A stretch of DNA of 64,000 nt. It comes from Hydrogenophaga sp. BPS33 (GTDB lineage Bacteria; Pseudomonadota; Gammaproteobacteria; Burkholderiales; Burkholderiaceae_C). A model generated the notes under the pieces. That model was not told the DNA's origin. It saw only the letters and a program-made list of their open reading frames with translations, and searched no databases. Position numbers and translations under genes: made by a program. The first letter of the stretch is position 1. Each line of letters begins with the position of its first letter. Of the stretch, positions 45,765 to 54,724 are shown in pieces. The stretch spans positions 3,720,001 to 3,784,000 of the forward strand of contig NZ_CP044549.1 in the NCBI RefSeq assembly GCF_009859475.1. The letters run 5' to 3'.

Positions 45765-45891
45765 GCGCTTCCCCAGAGACAGTCAAGCCCGGGAAAGTAC
45801 GCGGTTTTGGAAGAGCGAAGTTCAAATCGGCACCAAACGAAATCGGTCTGCAACCCGCGCCAATGCTTGATCTCAGGCTCGGCGCGGACCA

Positions 45892-45909
45892 TTTAACCGG
45901 ACAGTAGTG
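45892..45909 (-). repeat. IS4-family right inverted repeat
   Basis: Reads CACTACTGTCCGGTTAAA on the minus strand, matching the left end over 18 bp. The duplicated target ATACAGACC follows at 45910–45918. Confidence 0.92.
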
Positions 45910-46051
45910 ATACAGACCAAAGACTTATCTTCACACCCGGATCGCGACGTCTTGGCCTGCTGCGTGCGCCGAAGGCGTGGTGCTTTCATCCCCCTCAGAT
46001 GCGAATCGTGGACCACGGCGCCCCACTCGCCGTCGGGAACCAGGAGCGCCA

Positions 46052-46420
46052 CTACCGGGTTTGCGCCTGTCCATCGCGCATCTGCGCCTGCAGCACCGAC
46101 GTGGCAAGCGCGAGCGCGTCGATGTGCCGTCGCACGTCGGCATTGAGGGCGCGCAGCATCGCGCCCAACTGAGCGCGCGAAGGCGGCACGCTGGCGCGCG
46201 CCTCGTCGACGTATTCGGGCAACACGAAATGCTGCAACGCGTAGTGCCCTTCGAACGCGTCCGACCACTCGTTCACCTGATCACAGACCCTGCCGATCAG
46301 CGAAAGGCATGGGGTGGCGGCTGCGGAACAAGCGCTTGCTTGTGCGGCATCGGCATCGGCATCGGCATCGGCATGCGTTGGACGCGTGACGCGGGTGGAC
46401 AGTGCGTTGGATGCGGTCAA
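46052..46420 (-). CDS. Hypothetical protein with Asp–Ala dipeptide repeat
   Basis: 122 residues if read from a TTG at 46420; no ATG is available near the start, so the call is weak. The N-terminal part contains HADADADADAA, encoded by five exact copies of CGGCAT (plus strand). The rest looks helical and ordered (RVCDQVNEWSDAFEGHYALQ, then RRHIDALALATSVLQAQMRDG). No family recognised. If it is not a gene, the region 45919–46622 holds no other coding candidate, only the repeat. Confidence 0.35.
   Translation of the reverse strand: MTASNALSTRVTRPTHADADADADAAQASACSAAATPCLSLIGRVCDQVNEWSDAFEGHYALQHFVLPEYVDEARASVPPSRAQLGAMLRALNADVRRHIDALALATSVLQAQMRDGQAQTR
46345..46374. repeat. Hexanucleotide tandem repeat (CGGCAT)5
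   Basis: Five uninterrupted copies of CGGCAT. Slippage here would add or remove Asp–Ala pairs in the overlapping minus-strand ORF without shifting its frame. Confidence 0.9.
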
Positions 46421-46622
46421 TTCCGATCAAGCTGTTTTTGCTCGACCGACGCAGCGTAGCCACGGAGCTGAAGCCGATGGGGGCAAGGCGTTGCCGCGTG
46501 GGCGCGATGGAGGTCGGCTAGCATGGCGACTTCGGCCAAAAATTTACATCCATCGCTTGCGGCCTATCGCCGTTGTTCGACATCCATGATTTGAACCCCA
46601 CCGATCGCCCCAGTCCCTTCCC

Positions 46623-47045
46623 ATGAACAAAGACACATCGAAGATGACCTCGGACGAATTGCGCGCAATGGCCGCTGCATTGATAAAGCAGGCCGAGGCG
46701 CAAAGCACACGTGAGTTTGAGAGCACGATGAACTTCCTTTCCGACAAGCTCAAGCGCATGGGGAAGACGAAGAAGGATGCCGTGCTGTACCTGATCAAGA
46801 TGATGCGCACCCACGAGGCCGAGGCAACGCTGGCTGAGCTATCTGCCGGCACGCCCTCTGCAACGAAAGGCCGCAAGAACAAGGAGCGCGCCGATCTGGA
46901 CAGTGAGGGCAACCCCCCCGAGGTGGGCGTGACGTATCGACTGCCAACGGGCGAGAGCTGGCAGCGCAAGGGAAAGGTGGGGGCGACCAAGCGAGAATTC
47001 GCGGAGCATGCGCAGACGACGACCTGGGCTGCGATGAGAGCGTGA
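46623..47045 (+). CDS. H-NS-like nucleoid-associated protein (tentative)
   Basis: 140 residues. A helical, charged N-terminal half (SDELRAMAAALIKQAEAQSTREFES; coiled-coil potential) is joined by a Lys/Glu-rich linker (KGRKNKERADLDSEGN) to a short C-terminal segment YRLPTGESWQRKGKVGATKREF. That end resembles the DNA-binding motif Y.dP.tG.tW.GrGr.P of H-NS-family proteins, but the G-R-G core is altered to QRKGK, so the assignment is tentative. An H-NS-like silencer beside an IS and accessory lipoproteins would fit a horizontally acquired region. Confidence 0.5.
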   Translation: MNKDTSKMTSDELRAMAAALIKQAEAQSTREFESTMNFLSDKLKRMGKTKKDAVLYLIKMMRTHEAEATLAELSAGTPSATKGRKNKERADLDSEGNPPEVGVTYRLPTGESWQRKGKVGATKREFAEHAQTTTWAAMRA

Positions 47046-47132
47046 AGCAGCGAAGTCCGGCGTGTTGTTGGAGCTCGCAGGCCACCGCATGGCACCGCGA
47101 TGACGAGCAGGAACTCAACGAGAATGGTCGTC

Positions 47133-47588
47133 ATGACCGATAAAAACCTCGACGAGCGCACCGTTTACGAAGCTGGATGCCATTGCGGAACCGTGCGCTT
47201 TACTTTGCGCTTGACCGATGGCTTGCGCACTGCCCGGAGATGCAACTGCTCGTACTGCCGTATGCGTGGAGCCGTAGCGGTTTCTGCCAACCTGGACGAC
47301 ATCAAAGTCACGCAAGGTGAAGATGCGCTCACCCTGTACCGGTTCAATACAGGCGAAGCGAAACACTATTTCTGCTCCCAATGTGGCATCTACACCTTTC
47401 ACCAGCGCCGGTCGTCCCCCCACCAGTACGGGGTCAATGTGGCGTGCATAGAAGGTATGAGTCCTTTTGATTTCGCTGAAGTCCCGGTCAACGAAGGTCG
47501 CATGCACCCCAAAGACCGTGCGGGAGGTGGCTCGGTGGTCGCTGGCTGGTTGAGATACCAGGCCAATCCTGAAGCAGACCCAAGCTGA
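47133..47588 (+). CDS. GFA/CENP-V family zinc protein
   Basis: 151 residues from ATG 47133 (an ATG 9 bp earlier is possible). The GFA/CENP-V fold is shown by YEAGCHCGTVRFTLRL, ARRCNCSYCRMRGAV, and HYFCSQCGIYTFHQRRSS, giving the three cysteine clusters (C-x-C, C-x2-C, C-x2-C) that hold zinc. Members are called glutathione-dependent formaldehyde-activating enzymes, but most have unproven activity. It stands alone between the accessory region and the cobalamin block. Confidence 0.85.
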   Translation: MTDKNLDERTVYEAGCHCGTVRFTLRLTDGLRTARRCNCSYCRMRGAVAVSANLDDIKVTQGEDALTLYRFNTGEAKHYFCSQCGIYTFHQRRSSPHQYGVNVACIEGMSPFDFAEVPVNEGRMHPKDRAGGGSVVAGWLRYQANPEADPS

Positions 47589-47607
47589 ACGGTTTCAACG
47601 CGAGCCC

Positions 47608-48162
47608 TCAGAACTCCAACGACATCCACGCCCCAGGCAAGGGCGCGTCCTTCGGCCATTCGCCCGCCTCCCGGATGTGCGGCCCCCCGCTGCCCACGAT
47701 GTGTTGCACCGCGCGGATCACGCCAGCATGCGTGACCCAGACCACGTCGGTGCTGGTCGCCGGACGCAGATCGCCCAGTGCGGCGGCCACGCGGTAGAGC
47801 AGTTGCTGCGTGCTCTCCATGCCACCAAAACGGTGGTGCGCGAAGTCGGCCATCCACTCGTCGAACGCGCTGCGTGGCACCGCGTCCCAGCGTTGCAACT
47901 CCCAGGTACCGAAGTCCATTTCGTTCAAACGCGTGTCGACGCGCACCGCACCCAGATCGGGACGCTCGGTTTGCAGTGCGCCAGCCAGTTGTTGCGCACG
48001 CTGCAGACCAGAGACCCACACGGGCGTGCCTTGCGGCGGCAACGGCGCGAAGGCTTTGGCGGCTTCGCGTGTGAGCGCGGTGTCGGCCGCGACATCGCTC
48101 GCGCCGTAGCACAGGCCAGGCGGCAGCAGCACCGGCGCGTGGCGCAACATCCAGAGTTTCAT
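47608..48162 (-). CDS. cobC: Histidine phosphatase family protein, probable alpha-ribazole phosphatase
   Basis: 184 residues from ATG 48162, which overlaps the cobS stop (ATGA). The phosphohistidine motif is MLRHAPVLLPPGLCYGASD (RH at the start of the phosphoglycerate-mutase fold). VSGLQRAQQLA and NEMDFGTWELQRWDAVP are typical of CobC, and VTHAGVIRA supplies the second catalytic His. It would dephosphorylate alpha-ribazole-5'-phosphate or cobalamin-5'-phosphate at the end of cobalamin assembly. Last gene of the block. Confidence 0.87.
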   Translation of the reverse strand: MKLWMLRHAPVLLPPGLCYGASDVAADTALTREAAKAFAPLPPQGTPVWVSGLQRAQQLAGALQTERPDLGAVRVDTRLNEMDFGTWELQRWDAVPRSAFDEWMADFAHHRFGGMESTQQLLYRVAAALGDLRPATSTDVVWVTHAGVIRAVQHIVGSGGPHIREAGEWPKDAPLPGAWMSLEF

Positions 48163-48995
48163 GGCGACGAAAAAGGCAGGAAAGACAGGAAGGGCGAGAA
48201 CGAGACGCACACGCCCAGGTAGAACAGCACTTCGCACACCTGCTGGGTCGCGCCCAGGCCGTCACCGGTGAAGCCTTGCAGGCGGCGTTGCAGCAGCCGC
48301 CACATCCACGCCAGGCCGAGCAGCGAGGCCAGCACCGCCACCGCCCAGGTGGCCCCCGGCCGTTGCCACCACACCAGGGCCATGGCCAGCGCCCACCACA
48401 ACAGGCCTGCCCACAGGCCCGCGTTGGACAAACTCTCCGCCAAGGGCTTGCTCTTGGATTGCGCGGTGTCACCCACGTGTGGCAGCGTGCGAATGATGAA
48501 CAACGGCAAGGTGCGCGAGGTGACGTGCGCGGCGAACAGCGCCACCACCGCGAGCCACGGACCCATCTGCGCCAGCAGGGCCAGCAGCGCGGTCTTGGTG
48601 AGCAGCGCGAGCACCAGCGCGATCGCGCCGTAGCTGCCGATGCGCGAGTCTTTCATGATGTCCAGCGCGCGCTCGCGCTGGGCGCTGCCGCCCAGGCCAT
48701 CGGCCAGGTCGGCCAGGCCGTCTTCGTGGAACGCGCCGGTGAGCAGGACGCTGAAGATGGTGCAGACCAGGGCCGCCACCCAGGGCGCGGCGGGCAGCGG
48801 CGGCAGCAGCCACAGCGCGCCATAGAACACGGCCGCCGAGAGCAGGCCCACCACCCAACCCACACCCGGGAAATGCGCGGCGCTGGCGCGCAGCATGGCC
48901 GGGCTGAAACCGACCCATTCGGCCACGCGGCCGGTGACCGGAATGCGCGTGAAGAACTGCAGCGCCAGCAGGAAATGCCTGAGGAAGCGGCTCAT
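48159..48995 (-). CDS. cobS: Adenosylcobinamide-GDP ribazoletransferase
   Basis: 278 residues from ATG 48995, one base after the cobT stop codon. An integral membrane protein with several hydrophobic helices; the conserved acidic motif TGAFHEDGLADLADGLGG and DIMKDSRIGSYGAIALVL are CobS signatures for metal-dependent condensation. It joins alpha-ribazole(-phosphate) and adenosylcobinamide-GDP to make cobalamin(-phosphate) at the inner membrane. It works on the product of CobT; the kinase/guanylyltransferase CobU/CobP is not in the window. Confidence 0.95.
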   Translation of the reverse strand: MSRFLRHFLLALQFFTRIPVTGRVAEWVGFSPAMLRASAAHFPGVGWVVGLLSAAVFYGALWLLPPLPAAPWVAALVCTIFSVLLTGAFHEDGLADLADGLGGSAQRERALDIMKDSRIGSYGAIALVLALLTKTALLALLAQMGPWLAVVALFAAHVTSRTLPLFIIRTLPHVGDTAQSKSKPLAESLSNAGLWAGLLWWALAMALVWWQRPGATWAVAVLASLLGLAWMWRLLQRRLQGFTGDGLGATQQVCEVLFYLGVCVSFSPFLSFLPFSSP

Positions 48996-48996
48996 G

Positions 48997-50046
48997 TCAC
49001 GGCGTCGACGGGGTAGCTTCGCCGCTGCGCGACACACCGGCCGATTCGAAGCTCGCCATCTCGCGCAGCACGGCACACGCGCTCATCAACAAAGGCCAGG
49101 CCAGCGCCGCGCCCGACCCTTCGCCCAGCCGCAGGCCCAGGTCGAGCAAGGGTTCGGCACGCAAGTGCGCGAGCATGAGCGCATGGCCGCGCTCGCCCGA
49201 GCGGTGCGCGAACACGCAGCGCTGCAATACGTGAGGCTGCAGGTGCGATGCCACGAGCACGGCCGAGGTGGCAATGAAGCCGTCGACCACGATCACGCGC
49301 CGCTCTTCGGCCGCCTGCAGCACCGCGCCCACGAGCGTGGCGATTTCGAAGCCGCCGAACGCGGCGAGCACGTCCAACGGTGCTCGCGCGTCTGCGTGGC
49401 GCGCGAGCACGTCACGCAGGATGGCGATCTTGCGCTGCACCGCTTCGGCGTCCAGCCCGGTGCCCGCGCCGGTCACGTCGGCAATGCCCAGGCCCGCCAG
49501 GCGCGCCAGCAGCAGGGACGCGGCCGAGGTGTTGCCGATGCCCATCTCGCCGAGCAGCAAGGCGTTGCCCGGCAAACCACGCACCACCGCGCGGCCGTTG
49601 TCGATGGCTTGCTGGCATTGCTCGGCGGTCATCGCCGGGCCTTCGAGCGCATCGGCGGTGCCGGGAGCGATCTTGCGGATCAGCAGGCCTTCTCTTGGCG
49701 CGAAGTCGTGCCGCACCCCGCAATCGACCACGGTGAGGCCGATGCCGTGCTGGCGCGCCAGCACGCTCACGGCCGCACCACCGGCAAGGAAGTTCTCCAC
49801 CATCTGCCAGGTCACGTCGCTCGGGTAGGCCGAGACACCGCGCGCGGCCAGGCCGTGGTCGGCCGCGCACACCAGCATCTGCGGCGCGTGCAACTCGGGC
49901 GTGGCCGTGCCCAGGATCAGGCCGATGCGCTGTGCCAGCGCTTCCAGGCGGCCGAGCGAGCCCAGGGGTTTGGTCTTGTTGTCCAGCGCGTGTTGCAGGG
50001 TCTGCGCGAGTTCGGCCTGGGTGATGTCGGGAATGGTGGTGTTCAT
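48997..50046 (-). CDS. cobT: Nicotinate-nucleotide–dimethylbenzimidazole phosphoribosyltransferase
   Basis: 349 residues. LGEMGIGNTSAASLLLARL binds nicotinate mononucleotide phosphate, and the catalytic glutamate lies in the C-terminal LREMASFESAG. PSDVTWQMVENFLAGGAAVSVLA is also conserved. It activates dimethylbenzimidazole as alpha-ribazole-5'-phosphate for the lower ligand of cobalamin. The ATG at 50046 overlaps the cobQ stop (ATGA). Not to be confused with the CobT chelatase subunit of the CobNST type. Confidence 0.95.
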   Translation of the reverse strand: MNTTIPDITQAELAQTLQHALDNKTKPLGSLGRLEALAQRIGLILGTATPELHAPQMLVCAADHGLAARGVSAYPSDVTWQMVENFLAGGAAVSVLARQHGIGLTVVDCGVRHDFAPREGLLIRKIAPGTADALEGPAMTAEQCQQAIDNGRAVVRGLPGNALLLGEMGIGNTSAASLLLARLAGLGIADVTGAGTGLDAEAVQRKIAILRDVLARHADARAPLDVLAAFGGFEIATLVGAVLQAAEERRVIVVDGFIATSAVLVASHLQPHVLQRCVFAHRSGERGHALMLAHLRAEPLLDLGLRLGEGSGAALAWPLLMSACAVLREMASFESAGVSRSGEATPSTP

Positions 50047-51503
50047 GGTGTAGGGGACGCAATGAGTTGATCGAGCACGCCCGGCTCGAAATGGGTCTGG
50101 ATGTAGTCGGCCAGGCCGTCGAACACGGTGTCCAGCGTGGGCACGGTGGCGCCGAACAGGGCCTGCAGCACGCGCGGGTCTTCGAACAGGCCGTGCAGGT
50201 ACACGCCGAGCACGTTGCCGCGCGCGTTCTGCCAGCCCAGGCCGTGGGGCAAGGCCTCGCGCGCCACGTCGCCGGCAGCGGCCATGGCGGCGTGCGGCAG
50301 CGTCTGGCCGTGGTGGATTTCATAACCTGCCGCCTCCACCCGCGAGAGCGCGGCCCAGGGCCCTTGCAGTTCGCCGAAGGTGGTGTGGGTGTGCCGCACG
50401 GTCTTCTGCGGGTCGAACTGGGTCACCAGCGGCAGCAGGCCGAGGCCGGGTGCGTTGCCATCGATGCCGTGCGTGTCGACGAGCGCCTCGCCCAGCATCT
50501 GCAGGCCGCCGCACACGCCCAGCACCGCCCCGCCCTGTTCGGCGTGCGCGGCCACCGCGCGGTCCAGGCCTTGCGCGCGCAGCCAGGCGAGGTCGGCGGC
50601 CGTTGCCTTGCTGCCGGGCAGCACGATCCAGTCGGCACCGGCGCAATCGGCCGGCGTGCGCGCCCAGACCAGGCGCACGCCTGGCACGTTCTTGAGCGGC
50701 TGGAATTCGTCGAGGTTGCTGAGGCGCGGGTACGCAATGACCGCGATGGTTGTTTGCACCGTGCCGGATGCGCGGGTCTTGTCATCGAAAACACCGTCCT
50801 CTTCCGGCAGGCCGTGCTGCCACCACATCGGCAGCGTCGCCACGGTGGGCACGCCGGTGAGGTCTTGCAGCTGCTGCGGTGCGGGGGCGAGCAGCGTGGC
50901 GTCGCCGCGGAACTTGTTGAGCACGAAGCCGTGGATGAGCGCACGTTCCTCGGGTGGCAGCAGGGCCCAGGTGCCATAGAGGTGGGCGAAGGCGCCGCCC
51001 CGGTCGATGTCGGTCACGAGCAGGCAGCGGGCCTGCGCGTGCAGCGCCACCCGCATGTTCACGATGTCGCTGGCGTGCAGGTTGATCTCGGCCGGCGAGC
51101 CCGCGCCTTCGATCACCACCACGTCGTTCTCTTCGCGCAGGGCATCCAGCGCGGCGGCGATCTGCGGCCACACGTGCAGGCTGCGGCCACGCCAGGGCAT
51201 GTTGGAGAGGGCTTCGCTTACCTGCCCCATCAGCACCACCTGGCTGCGCGTGTCGGCCTCGGGCTTGAGCAGCAGCGGGTTCATGCGCACGTCGGGTTCG
51301 GCGCGTGCGGCGAGCGACTGGAAATACTGCGCGGAGCCGATTTCGCCGGCATCCACCACCCGAGCGTTGTTGCTCATGTTCTGCGCCTTGAACGGCGCGA
51401 CTTTCAAACCTTGGCGCGCGTAGTGGCGGCACAGCGCGGTGGTGAGCCAGCTCTTGCCCGCGCCGCTGGTGGTGCCCAGCACCATCACGCAACACGCCGT
51501 CAT
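50043..51503 (-). CDS. cobQ: Cobyric acid synthase
   Basis: 486 residues. The N-terminal dethiobiotin-synthetase-like domain has the P-loop VLGTTSGAGKSWLTTALCRHYARQG and FKAQNMSNNARVV. The C-terminal class I glutamine amidotransferase domain has the catalytic cysteine in GGAVLGVCGGLQMLGEAL and the His in GVYLHGLFED. It amidates four carboxyl groups (b, d, e, g) of adenosylcobyrinic a,c-diamide. Overlaps cobD upstream and cobT downstream by 4 nt each. Confidence 0.96.
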   Translation of the reverse strand: MTACCVMVLGTTSGAGKSWLTTALCRHYARQGLKVAPFKAQNMSNNARVVDAGEIGSAQYFQSLAARAEPDVRMNPLLLKPEADTRSQVVLMGQVSEALSNMPWRGRSLHVWPQIAAALDALREENDVVVIEGAGSPAEINLHASDIVNMRVALHAQARCLLVTDIDRGGAFAHLYGTWALLPPEERALIHGFVLNKFRGDATLLAPAPQQLQDLTGVPTVATLPMWWQHGLPEEDGVFDDKTRASGTVQTTIAVIAYPRLSNLDEFQPLKNVPGVRLVWARTPADCAGADWIVLPGSKATAADLAWLRAQGLDRAVAAHAEQGGAVLGVCGGLQMLGEALVDTHGIDGNAPGLGLLPLVTQFDPQKTVRHTHTTFGELQGPWAALSRVEAAGYEIHHGQTLPHAAMAAAGDVAREALPHGLGWQNARGNVLGVYLHGLFEDPRVLQALFGATVPTLDTVFDGLADYIQTHFEPGVLDQLIASPTP

Positions 51504-52477
51504 GCCACCCGCTCCCGCTGCGCAAGCAGCGCATGGTGCAAGGCGTGCAGCGCTTCGGGCGGCTGGGCGCTCAGGCGGAAGTGGCCCGGCAGGCCGAAGG
51601 ACGTGGTGTCGCGCAGCTTGATGCCGTGCGCGCGCAGGGCCGGCAGATGGAGTGCTTGCGGCGGCGCGGCGCAGAAGAAGTTGGCGTCGCTCGGCAACAC
51701 GGTCCAGCCCAGATCGCTCAGCATGGCCGTCAGGTTCTGCTTCCATTGGCGCAGGGTGGGCAGGCTCTGCGCCAACCAGTCCTGCGACGCGCAGGACAGC
51801 CAGGCGTCGAGCAGCGCCACGGCGTGCGCGCCCAGCGGCCAGGACGGCGCGAGCTGGTCGAGCGCGCGCGCCTCGGCCAGCGCATGTTCAGGGGCAATGG
51901 CGTAGGCACCGCGCACGCCCGTGAGGCCCAGGGCCTTGTTGGGCGTCCAGAGTTGCCACACGCGGTTCTGCGCCACCGGATCGAGGCTGCACACGCCGCG
52001 CAGGCGCAGCGGCTCGTAGGCGCGGTCCAGCACCACCTGCAGCGCCGAGCCGGCCACGGCCTGCGCCAGCGGATCGGCAGCACCCAGAGGGCTGGCGGGC
52101 TCGCACAGCCACGCCAGATCGGCCTGCGCGGGCTCTCGCGTGCGCTCGAAACGCCAGGCCTGCGCGGCCTGCGCGTAGTCGCCATAGGCGAGCGCCGGCC
52201 ACCACGCGCGACGCCCGCCTTCGCGCGCCACCCAGGCCGTGATGCGGCCGATGAACTCGCTGGCGCTGCCCGCGAGCACGATGCGCCCGGCGTCCACTGC
52301 GTGAAAGGCGGCGATGGCTTCGCGCAGGCTGGTGTAGGCCGGGTCGGCGTAGTGGCGCGCATCGGCGCCTTGTACCGCCGCCCGCGCCGTGGGGCATGGG
52401 CCGCAGGCGTTGGCGTTGGTGGAGAAATCCCAGGCCGCCACGCCGAGTGCGTCGGGGCCGCCGTGTGTGCGGTTCAT
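51500..52477 (-). CDS. cobD: Threonine-phosphate decarboxylase (CobD; CobC in Pseudomonas naming)
   Basis: 325 residues from ATG 52477. A PLP aminotransferase fold I protein in the CobD branch: AWDFSTNANACGPCPTARA at the start, YADPAYTSLREAIAAFHAV, VLDRAYEPLRL and the PLP lysine in QLWTPNKALGLTGVRGAYA. It makes (R)-1-amino-2-propanol phosphate for the nucleotide loop. The 4-nt overlaps with cbiB and cobQ show a coupled series. The sequence is shorter and more Ala-rich than the Salmonella enzyme. Confidence 0.88.
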   Translation of the reverse strand: MNRTHGGPDALGVAAWDFSTNANACGPCPTARAAVQGADARHYADPAYTSLREAIAAFHAVDAGRIVLAGSASEFIGRITAWVAREGGRRAWWPALAYGDYAQAAQAWRFERTREPAQADLAWLCEPASPLGAADPLAQAVAGSALQVVLDRAYEPLRLRGVCSLDPVAQNRVWQLWTPNKALGLTGVRGAYAIAPEHALAEARALDQLAPSWPLGAHAVALLDAWLSCASQDWLAQSLPTLRQWKQNLTAMLSDLGWTVLPSDANFFCAAPPQALHLPALRAHGIKLRDTTSFGLPGHFRLSAQPPEALHALHHALLAQRERVA

Positions 52478-53469
52478 ACGAATGCTTTCCAGAAAAATGC
52501 CGCCCAAACGAGCGCGGCCAGCGCCAGCACGCGCACCACGCGGCCGGCCAGTTGCAAGGCTTGCGCCGTATCGCCCGATTGTGCGAGATGGCCGTCGCCG
52601 TGCAGCTCGTACACGCCCGGCTTGGACAGGCGCACGTCCAGCGCCAGCGCCATCGCGGCCATGGGCCAGCCGCTGTTGGGCGAAGGCGTGCGCCGCGCCT
52701 GCGCGGGCAAGGCGCGCAGGCGCGGCGCCGCGCCGAGCAGGCCAAGCAGCACGCCGGTGAGGCGGGCGGGCAGCCAGGACAGCACGTCGTCCGCGCGCGC
52801 GGCCCACTTGCCGGCCCAGGTCCAGTCGCGTCCGTGGCGTTCGCCCCGGTAACCCCACATGGCGTCGGCGGTATTGGCAAAACGGTAGAGGGCCGCGCCG
52901 GGCAGGCCGGCGATGGCAAACCAGAACAGGGGCGCAACCACCGAATCGTTGAGGTTTTCCGCGAGCGATTCGATGGCGCTCTCGCGCACCTGCTGCGCGC
53001 TCAGCGCGCTGGTGTCGCGGCTCACCAGCCACGACAGGCGTTCGCGCCCGGCTTGCAGCGAGGTGCCCAGGGCCGCTTCGACCGCGCGCACTTCGTCGCG
53101 CAACATGCGCCAGGCCAGCAGCGGCTTGAGCAACACGCCCAGCACCACAGCTTGCAGCCACCAGGGCCAAGCGGCCATGGCGCTCACCAGAGCGAATGCC
53201 AGCGCCACCATGGCGGACGCGCCCAGGCACCAGGCCAGCGCGCCGAGCAGGAAGGCCCGCAGGGCGAAGGCCGCCGCAGCCGCAGCCACAGTCGGGGTGG
53301 CGGGCGGCGCGATGCGCTGGCCCATGAACGACAGGTAGCGCCCGATGCCCACGACCGGGTGCCAGCGCGCGGGTGGTTCGCCCCACGCACCGTCCAGCGC
53401 GAGCGCCACCAACAGCGCGAGCGGCGCCACGATGGAAGGCGTGATGAGCTCGAACATGGCGCTCACCAT
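52474..53469 (-). CDS. cbiB: Adenosylcobinamide-phosphate synthase
   Basis: 331 residues from ATG 53469; the ATG at 53457 is equally possible. It has several membrane helices. LALDGAWGEPPARWHPVVGIGRYLSF in pieces, SRDTSALSAQQVRESAIESLAENLNDSVVAPLFW and RFANTADAMWGYRGERHGRDW are CbiB signatures. It attaches aminopropanol (phosphate) to adenosylcobyric acid. It starts 4 bp after the bioF stop, so cobalamin assembly genes are co-transcribed with the biotin genes upstream. Confidence 0.93.
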   Translation of the reverse strand: MVSAMFELITPSIVAPLALLVALALDGAWGEPPARWHPVVGIGRYLSFMGQRIAPPATPTVAAAAAAFALRAFLLGALAWCLGASAMVALAFALVSAMAAWPWWLQAVVLGVLLKPLLAWRMLRDEVRAVEAALGTSLQAGRERLSWLVSRDTSALSAQQVRESAIESLAENLNDSVVAPLFWFAIAGLPGAALYRFANTADAMWGYRGERHGRDWTWAGKWAARADDVLSWLPARLTGVLLGLLGAAPRLRALPAQARRTPSPNSGWPMAAMALALDVRLSKPGVYELHGDGHLAQSGDTAQALQLAGRVVRVLALAALVWAAFFWKAFV

Positions 53470-53473
53470 GCGC

Positions 53474-54709
53474 TCAGGCCTCTTCAAGCTCGCGCGAAGC
53501 ACCCGCGCAGGTGCGCGCGGCGGTGCGCAGCGCGCGCAGCAGCGCGTCCACATCGGCAGCTTCGTGCGCGGCCGACAGCGCGATGCGCAGGCGCGCCGTG
53601 CCCGCGGGCACGGTGGGCGGGCGGATCGCCGGCACCCACAGGCCTTGCTCGCGCAGCGAGGCCATCACGGTCAACGCGTCTTCGTTGTCGCCGATCACCA
53701 GGGGCTGGATCGCCGTGTCCGAGGGCATGAGCGACCAGCCGGCCGCATCCAGTGCGGGGTCGACGCCGCGGGCCAGGCCTTCGCGCAGTTGCGCGATGCG
53801 CGCGTGCAACTGGTGGCGGCGGCGCTCGCCGTCTTCACCGAGCACGCAGCGCAAGCCGGCACGCACGGCCTCGGCCAGCAAGGCGGGCGCGGCCGTGGCG
53901 TAGGTGTAGCTGCGGGTTTTCTGCAGCAGCCATTCCACCAGCCGCTCGGGCCCGGCCACGAACGCGCCGGCCACGCCCAGGGCCTTGCCCAGCGTGGCCA
54001 TGTAGAGGATGCGCGGCGAGAGGTTCGCGCCGGTCAGGCCCACGGCCGCGAGCGCGCCACGTCCTTGCGGGCCGAGCACGCCGAAGCCGTGTGCGTCGTC
54101 GATCAGCAGCAAGGCGTCGTGCCGCTCGCACAGCGCGTGCAGCGCCGCGAGCTCGGCGACGTCGCCGTCCATGCTGAACACCGCGTCGCTGATGACGAGT
54201 TTGCGCCGCGCGGCGCTGGCCGCCAGTTGCGCGTCGAGTTGCGCCAGATCGGCGTGGCGAAAGCGGTGCACCGTGGCCTTGGACAGGCGCGCGCCATCGA
54301 TCAGGCAGGCATGGTTCAACGCGTCGGAGAACAGCGCATCGCCCTCGCCCACCAGTGCGGGCACGATGCTCGCGTTGGTCGCATAGCCGGCGTAGAAGTA
54401 GAGCGCGCGCGGCAGGCCCACGGCCTCGGCCAGTTCGCGTTCCAGCGCGCCGTTGGCCACGCTGTGCCCGCTCACCATGGGCGATGCGCCCGAGCCCACG
54501 CCGTAGCGCTCCACCGCGGCGTGCACCGCTTCGCGCAAGGCCGGCGACTGCGCCAGGCCCAGGTAGTCGTTGCTGCAGAAAGCCAGCAGGGAAACGCCCT
54601 CCACGTTCAGGCGCGCGCCTTGCTCGGGCACCACCTCGCGGCGGCGGCGGCGCAGGGTCTGCGCGTCCAGCGCGGCCAGGCGGTCGTCGAATTCGTTCAA
54701 CCAGGTCAT
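53474..54709 (-). CDS. bioF: 8-amino-7-oxononanoate synthase
   Basis: 411 residues. Alpha-oxoamine synthase: [21 protein letters not shown] near the N-terminus, HFDGA-like [33 protein letters not shown] with [16 protein letters not shown] (PLP-ring Asp and His) and the Schiff-base lysine in [17 protein letters not shown]. It condenses pimeloyl-ACP/CoA with alanine. 15 bp after bioD. Fourth gene of bioBADF. Confidence 0.95.
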   Translation of the reverse strand: MTWLNEFDDRLAALDAQTLRRRRREVVPEQGARLNVEGVSLLAFCSNDYLGLAQSPALREAVHAAVERYGVGSGASPMVSGHSVANGALERELAEAVGLPRALYFYAGYATNASIVPALVGEGDALFSDALNHACLIDGARLSKATVHRFRHADLAQLDAQLAASAARRKLVISDAVFSMDGDVAELAALHALCERHDALLLIDDAHGFGVLGPQGRGALAAVGLTGANLSPRILYMATLGKALGVAGAFVAGPERLVEWLLQKTRSYTYATAAPALLAEAVRAGLRCVLGEDGERRRHQLHARIAQLREGLARGVDPALDAAGWSLMPSDTAIQPLVIGDNEDALTVMASLREQGLWVPAIRPPTVPAGTARLRIALSAAHEAADVDALLRALRTAARTCAGASRELEEA

Positions 54710-54724
54710 CGTGTGATGTTCTTT

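Larger units (their letters stand above)
44582..45909. mobile_element. Complete IS4-family insertion sequence
   Basis: 1328 bp, bounded by 18-bp perfect terminal inverted repeats CACTACTGTCCGGTTAAA. The direct repeat ATACAGACC (9 bp; 10 bp if a shared G is counted) flanks it at 44573–44581 and 45910–45918, the target-site duplication. It contains one transposase gene on the minus strand whose stop codon lies in the left repeat. Intact ends, intact duplication and an open transposase indicate a recent insertion. Confidence 0.93.

Noticed and set aside
45919..46622. Additional genes between the IS element and the H-NS-like gene
   Set aside because: Other short frames on both strands are mutually overlapping, Arg/Pro-rich and lack start signals; only the 46052–46420 frame was kept, at low confidence.
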